A stretch of DNA of 64,000 nt from Multifurca ochricompacta (lineage: Eukaryota; Basidiomycota; Agaricomycetes; Russulales; Russulaceae), in NCBI GenBank assembly GCA_022496185.1, contig WTXG01000009.1, forward strand, positions 496,001-560,000. Reading direction: 5' to 3'. A model generated the notes under the pieces. The model saw only the letters and a program-made list of their open reading frames with translations, was not told the origin of the DNA and made no database searches. The position numbers and the translations under genes are program-made. Below, piece after piece: positions 59,972 to 64,000 of this stretch (its first letter is position 1; the number at the start of each line of letters is the position of its first letter).

Positions 59972-61859
59972 ATGTCTCTACCCAGTATGTTCATTTTTTC
60001 TGTTTTTCAGGAGGTCATCTCATTTCTATGTCAGTATCTCTGCCCATAACGTAGGTAATGTCGTGCTCAGCGGGATCCCGAGTTAACACATAACGCTGTA
60101 GCCAAGCCCCGCCGACTACAGTGGTCGCGTCATCCACATCCTCACCTTCTACTTCATCGTCTACTGGTTCCACGTCCACGTCCACCCCTTCGACAGTGTC
60201 GACGACAGTGACGACAGCGACAACTGCCTCTAGCTCCTCTAGCTCAGTTGTCAGTTCATCATCCTCGTCAGGTGTCCTTTCCAGTTCCTCAAGTACCACT
60301 GCTACAAGCACCACCACTTCGAGCACCACTTCAGCAACATCGACTTCTGTTCAGTCGACCAGTTCGAGTCCAAGCGCTTCTTTTGTGATTCAAACCTCGG
60401 ACGGCCAGGTTTTTACGCGAACCTCGATCATTACAGTGTCCACATCTACACCGACGCAGTCCCCAGCAAGCCAGTCATCCAGCAGGTGAGCCACATCATC
60501 TTTTGTCTTCACTTCTTCTATACGTGGCACGATGGCTTGATATCCTGGGGTTTGTGCGGTTGGCGATCTATCGCACCCAAAACAGTTATACGCAACTGAC
60601 CTCATGACCCCCATATGCTTCTGTGTGCACCCTCCAAACCTTATTTATTCATCCTTACGAGGTTCTTCTGTACTTTTTGAATGTCATCTACCGCCCCTAC
60701 AATTGGGCATCTGCGCGTGTTTTAATCCTTGCCTTGGATTTTGTTGATATTTTTCCCAGTTTCTTTCACAACACAGGGGCAGTTGCCGGTGTCTTCTCTG
60801 CCGTTGGCGTCCTCGCCCTCCTACTTGTCTTTGTCCTATTTACCGGCTATATTCGCCGGCGTCGTGCCCGCAAGTTCGATCGCGAGATTGATGAGGCTGC
60901 TGCTGCCGCTGCCAGCGCTCAGCCACCTGATTTCGATGACTATGATTATACCTCTGGCAGAGGCGTAGGTTATGGACCTTACTCGGAGACTAGCCACGGT
61001 ACATTTTCTCAACCCCCCCTTTCACACGAGCAGCCCCACAGCCTCGGCGACGTGCATAGCCCGTACGACCCGTATGCTAGTGTGGGTGGCGTAGGTGTTG
61101 CGGGCGGGGCTGGTGCTGCAGGAATTGGTGCTCGTGGACGTAGTCTACGCAATGGGGGGCAGCAGGATCCGTACGGTGCACTCGCCAATCCGCCTGAACA
61201 GTATGAAATGCACGAGACGGGACGAAGCTGGCAAGCTGGCAACCTTCACAGTAGTGCAGGAGTGGCAAATTATGACCTCCTTCAGGCGGCTGGTCTAGCT
61301 AGCAGTGACCCGTATGCTGTGACACGTGGACCATCGACCCATTCGGGGTTGTCACAGAGTCAGGGTCACTCTGCGGTGAGTGGGCTCACGCGTAGCCAGA
61401 GTCAAGGGGCATCTACCTTACCGACAAGTGTGGAGAGCTATCCTGTTCCAATGCCTGCGCCGGGATACTTGGGCGGACAAGACGTAGTATATTCACCCGA
61501 AAAGGCGCGTTACTCTGCATCGTATGCACCAGCTGGTGGTGCTTCGACGATGCCACCCGACGACGAGGAGGATCCATATAGTGGATATCAGGATCAATCA
61601 TCTGCACAACTAGATAATCCCCACTCCCCTGGTATTCTGGGTCCTCGTGATGACGATGAGGACGAGGAGCTGGCTAGGCTTCCTTATCCGCACGAGCACG
61701 AAGAAGCCGCCCGCGAGAGCTTTGCAGATGACGAAGATTATGGGTATAATACTGGACAACGTGTGCTGCGGGTGCGTCCTTGTTCTTTTCGATAGCCCCT
61801 CTTGATAACTGATCAAGTGGTTCGTTGCTGTTGGTTCGTTTTAGGTTGCGAACGAGTGA
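59972..61859 (+). CDS. Ser/Thr-rich single-pass membrane protein, cell-wall sensor-like
   Basis: A mucin-like Ser/Thr stretch of about 120 residues (60112-60486) ends with FVIQTSDGQVFTRTSIITVS. After an intron comes one transmembrane segment (AGVFSAVGVLALLLVFVLFT) and a basic stop-transfer GYIRRRRARKFDREIDEA. The cytosolic tail of about 330 residues is rich in Gly, Ser, Tyr and acidic residues and ends RVLRVANE, which recurs in basidiomycete proteins of this build. The architecture resembles Mid2/Wsc sensors, but I see no WSC cysteine domain. The 5' end is not resolved: ATG at 59972 (MSLP) is a guess, and no signal peptide was assembled. Function is inferred only from architecture. Confidence 0.55.
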
Positions 61860-62372
61860 GCGTAATTCCATGCCATGCCTGGGTATGGGTATATATCCGC
61901 CTTGCACCACTCACTTCTGGTGCTGGGCATTATTTTACTAAGAAAAAAATTCTGCCTTCCGCTCTTTAGTGATTTATCGTCATATTCTATATCAGTGTTG
62001 AAGTGTCTGTGTTTTCTAAATGTTACCTGCTATGGCTACGGACGCCGTTCCCAAACTTACCTTAGACTGTAAAGAAGGATGAAGGGAATGCAACGACGCT
62101 TGTACGGTGCTCGTGTTCGCTCTCTTGCTCTCGTGCTGCTCATCGCTCATCGCTCAGTGTTCAGCGCTCAGCGCTCATCCCCCGCATTCCCGAATTACCG
62201 AATCCTGAATCCAAAGTCGAAAGCAGACGCCCACGTGTTCCCGTTCCCGTTCCCGCCCCGTTCTTCCCCCTCTCCCCTTTTTCACCCTCTCCTCTGCTCT
62301 ACATAACTCACTTTATCTCTCTCCCTCATCGCCCGACCACCAATATCCTATCAACCTGTAGCATAGAATACC
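61860..62372. other. gene-free stretch with a short repeat
   Basis: 513 bp between two plus-strand genes: 3' flank and PhoD-like promoter. Contains CGCTCA-type repeats at 62139-62178 and a pyrimidine-rich segment just before the start codon, common in fungal promoters. Confidence 0.5.
62139..62178. repeat. CGCTCAT/CGCTCAG short tandem repeat
   Basis: Five or six imperfect copies of a CGCTCA-containing heptamer, read directly, in the upstream region of the PhoD-like gene. Confidence 0.75.
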
Positions 62373-64000
62373 ATGGATGTTCCAGGATGGCATGCCAGTC
62401 GAAGGGCCGCACGTGAAGGGGTCAGTGTTGCTACTCCTCTGGCGCTACTTTAGCTCGCAGACCGTCACGCTCATTCCGGCCCATTCAGGAGGATGACCTA
62501 CCCCCGTTCAGAGGCCCAGATGGTCTCTTTCGCCCCGTTGAACAGGTCTTACCATTGGACGAGGGCTTTATCGGAGGTTGGAATATTTCTTCCCCACCGA
62601 CACCCGCTCCCCCAACGCCACCACCCAAGAATGGCTTGAACTTGGGTATTCCAGTCGGACGTCCCCCCCCTCTCAGCCCGCACCTTCTGCAATCCGGGTA
62701 CCCATTCATTAGTGTACCTACCCCGTCCTTCCCGTCCACCCCTCACAGTCTGCACCCTTCGGTCGATGGGAGTGAATGGTCCCATCTCAGCGCCGTCGAG
62801 CGTTCCCAGAATCTTAAGAAGAGGAGAATGTCACCATACTTGCAGTTCATGTGCGGCCCTTTGCTACGGTATGACATTATGGACGAGCATGGCGTGTGGC
62901 ATGGGGCGGCTTTGATCGTCAGTATGTACCAATTTCTCCCCGGACTTCTGGCGCTTGCTGATTTCGCCGGTTACTTGGCCCGCGCTCGTAGCTGCAGACA
63001 TTGGATCTATTTACGAGCCGCCTCCCACTTTCAAGTACTCTTGGGACCCATCCCAGCCTGCTTCGCTAAAGCAACACGATGTTAACAATGGACACTTGGT
63101 CGACTTGGGCCCGCACCCTGCCGACCCCATGGCTCAGCCCTTTAGAAGTCCAGCGGATGGTGAGGAATTTCAAGGGCCAAATACACAAGAACAAAGGGTC
63201 TTTGGGAGGGAGATCTATGTGTATAGCGGACGCGGAGGGTATGCACCTGGCAAAATTCCCAGCTTAGAGACTCATGTGTCTTCTTTTGCTAGCACATACA
63301 CTTTTTGGAGATTTATTATTCGCATTCCGCTTGCGGACTTTGAGATGAGGATTCAATATTCTATCAATGACGGAATGGAAATGAACTTCTTTGTTCCTGG
63401 TCGTGGTGAAACAATGCGCTTGGCTGCTTACTCTGTAAGCGACCCCACGCCGTTGTCACTTTTCAGCATTATAACAATGCCAATTCACGTAGTGCAACGG
63501 GTTTAGTGCTGGTGTGAACCCGGACGACTTCCGCGGACCTGGATTTCAGAGTGGTTACGATCCCGTCTGGGTCGATCTGTTAGCGAAGCACACTGACCGT
63601 CCCTTTCACTTACTAGTAGGGGGAGGTGATCAGCTCTACTGTGACGGGTGCGTCACTCAGCCAGGTTTATGTACGGGCAGCTGAAAAATATGCCTCAGGA
63701 TCATTCGGGAACCTGAATTGCAGGAATGGGTAAACCACCCGAAATCTGAAGAAAAGAAGAAGTATCCGCTAACACAAGAGATCCTGACTGCGATTGACCG
63801 CTTTTACTTCAATCACTACTGTCAATCGTTTCGCAGTGGGGCGTTTGCCCGTGCCAATAGCTCAATGTAGGCCTGTCTTTTTCTGTGTCCGGCAGTTCTC
63901 ATAACAGGGGTAATGGCGAAGTCCTATGCTGAACATGGCTGGTGCGTCCACACTCTGTGTTTTTTCTTCGGTAACGCCTCATAGCCCTCCCTTATCCCGA
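62373..64000 (+). CDS. PhoD-like phosphatase domain protein, 3' end outside window
   Basis: Fungal PhoD/alkaline phosphatase D-type metallophosphoesterase. After a Pro-rich N-terminus: QFMCGPLLRYDIMDEHGVWH, ADIGSIYEPPPTFKYSW, FWRFIIRIPLADFEMRIQYS, NFFVPGRGETMRLAAYSCNG, PVWVDLLAKHTDRPFHLLVG, then the metal-binding region GGGDQLYCDGIIREPELQEW and a helix YFNHYCQSFRSGAFARAN. The catalytic HD-type motif (LDDHD) would come just past the window edge. ATG at 62373 begins MDVPGWHASRRAAREG; the next intron is only 33 nt, or one G is missing near 62420. Other introns are GT-AG. Confidence 0.85.

Noticed and set aside
60015..60329. Minus-strand Val/Glu/Asp-rich frame
   Set aside because: Exact antisense of the Ser/Thr-rich exon of the membrane protein; composition is an artefact.
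1..64000. Transposons, CRISPR arrays, tRNA or rRNA genes
   Set aside because: I looked for terminal repeats, transposase or reverse transcriptase motifs, direct repeat-spacer patterns and conserved RNA cores and saw none; a tRNA scan would be needed to exclude small RNA genes fully.

Overview
This is a gene-dense stretch of a nuclear fungal genome, almost certainly a basidiomycete of the Agaricomycetes type. Genes are split by many short introns (about 50 nt, GT-AG with a few GC-AG), intergenic gaps are often only 30-300 bp, and the gene families are typical of the group: a Zn2Cys6 factor with fungal middle domain, a TEA/ATTS factor, class V myosin, Srv2/CAP, a fungal bestrophin and a fungal seven-helix receptor. 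I see no bacterial features, CRISPR, tRNA, rRNA or intact transposon. Gene spans run from start to stop codon and include introns; exons were pieced together by hand from splice sites and protein-family conservation.

Layout, left to right: 3'-truncated Zn2Cys6 transcription factor (-); aromatic-acid-exporter-type membrane protein (-) divergent from myosin V (+); AN1 zinc-finger protein (-) divergent from ESCRT-III Vps2 (+); COG4 (-) divergent from a UPF0538 protein (+); Ydj1-type Hsp40 (-); receptor-like membrane protein (-); nitrilase (-) divergent from a mitochondrial carrier (+); linker histone H1 (-); acyl-CoA-synthetase-like protein (-); Tel2 (+), complex I 24 kDa subunit (+), HAD hydrolase (+); bestrophin (-); TEA factor (-) divergent from a large protein resembling meiotic axis proteins (+); mRNA cap guanine-N7 methyltransferase (+); a second histone H1 (-); MZM1, an MTRFR-like release factor, CAP/Srv2 and RPF2 in a tight + run; a Ser/Thr-rich single-pass membrane protein (+); and a PhoD-like phosphatase (+) that runs off the right edge.

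Most genes are housekeeping and unrelated in pathway. Loose themes are membrane and Golgi traffic (myosin V, Vps2, COG4), mitochondria (carrier, complex I 24 kDa, MZM1, release factor) and chromatin (two H1 genes, the axis-like protein, Tel2).

Two points matter most. First, about twenty conserved reading frames are each broken by loss of exactly one base from a short homopolymer; all point the same way and hit essential genes, so I read them as consensus errors and not as pseudogenes. Second, the 43-48.5 kb gene has the build of a Red1/SYCP2/ASY3 meiotic axis core protein, a family poorly described in basidiomycetes.
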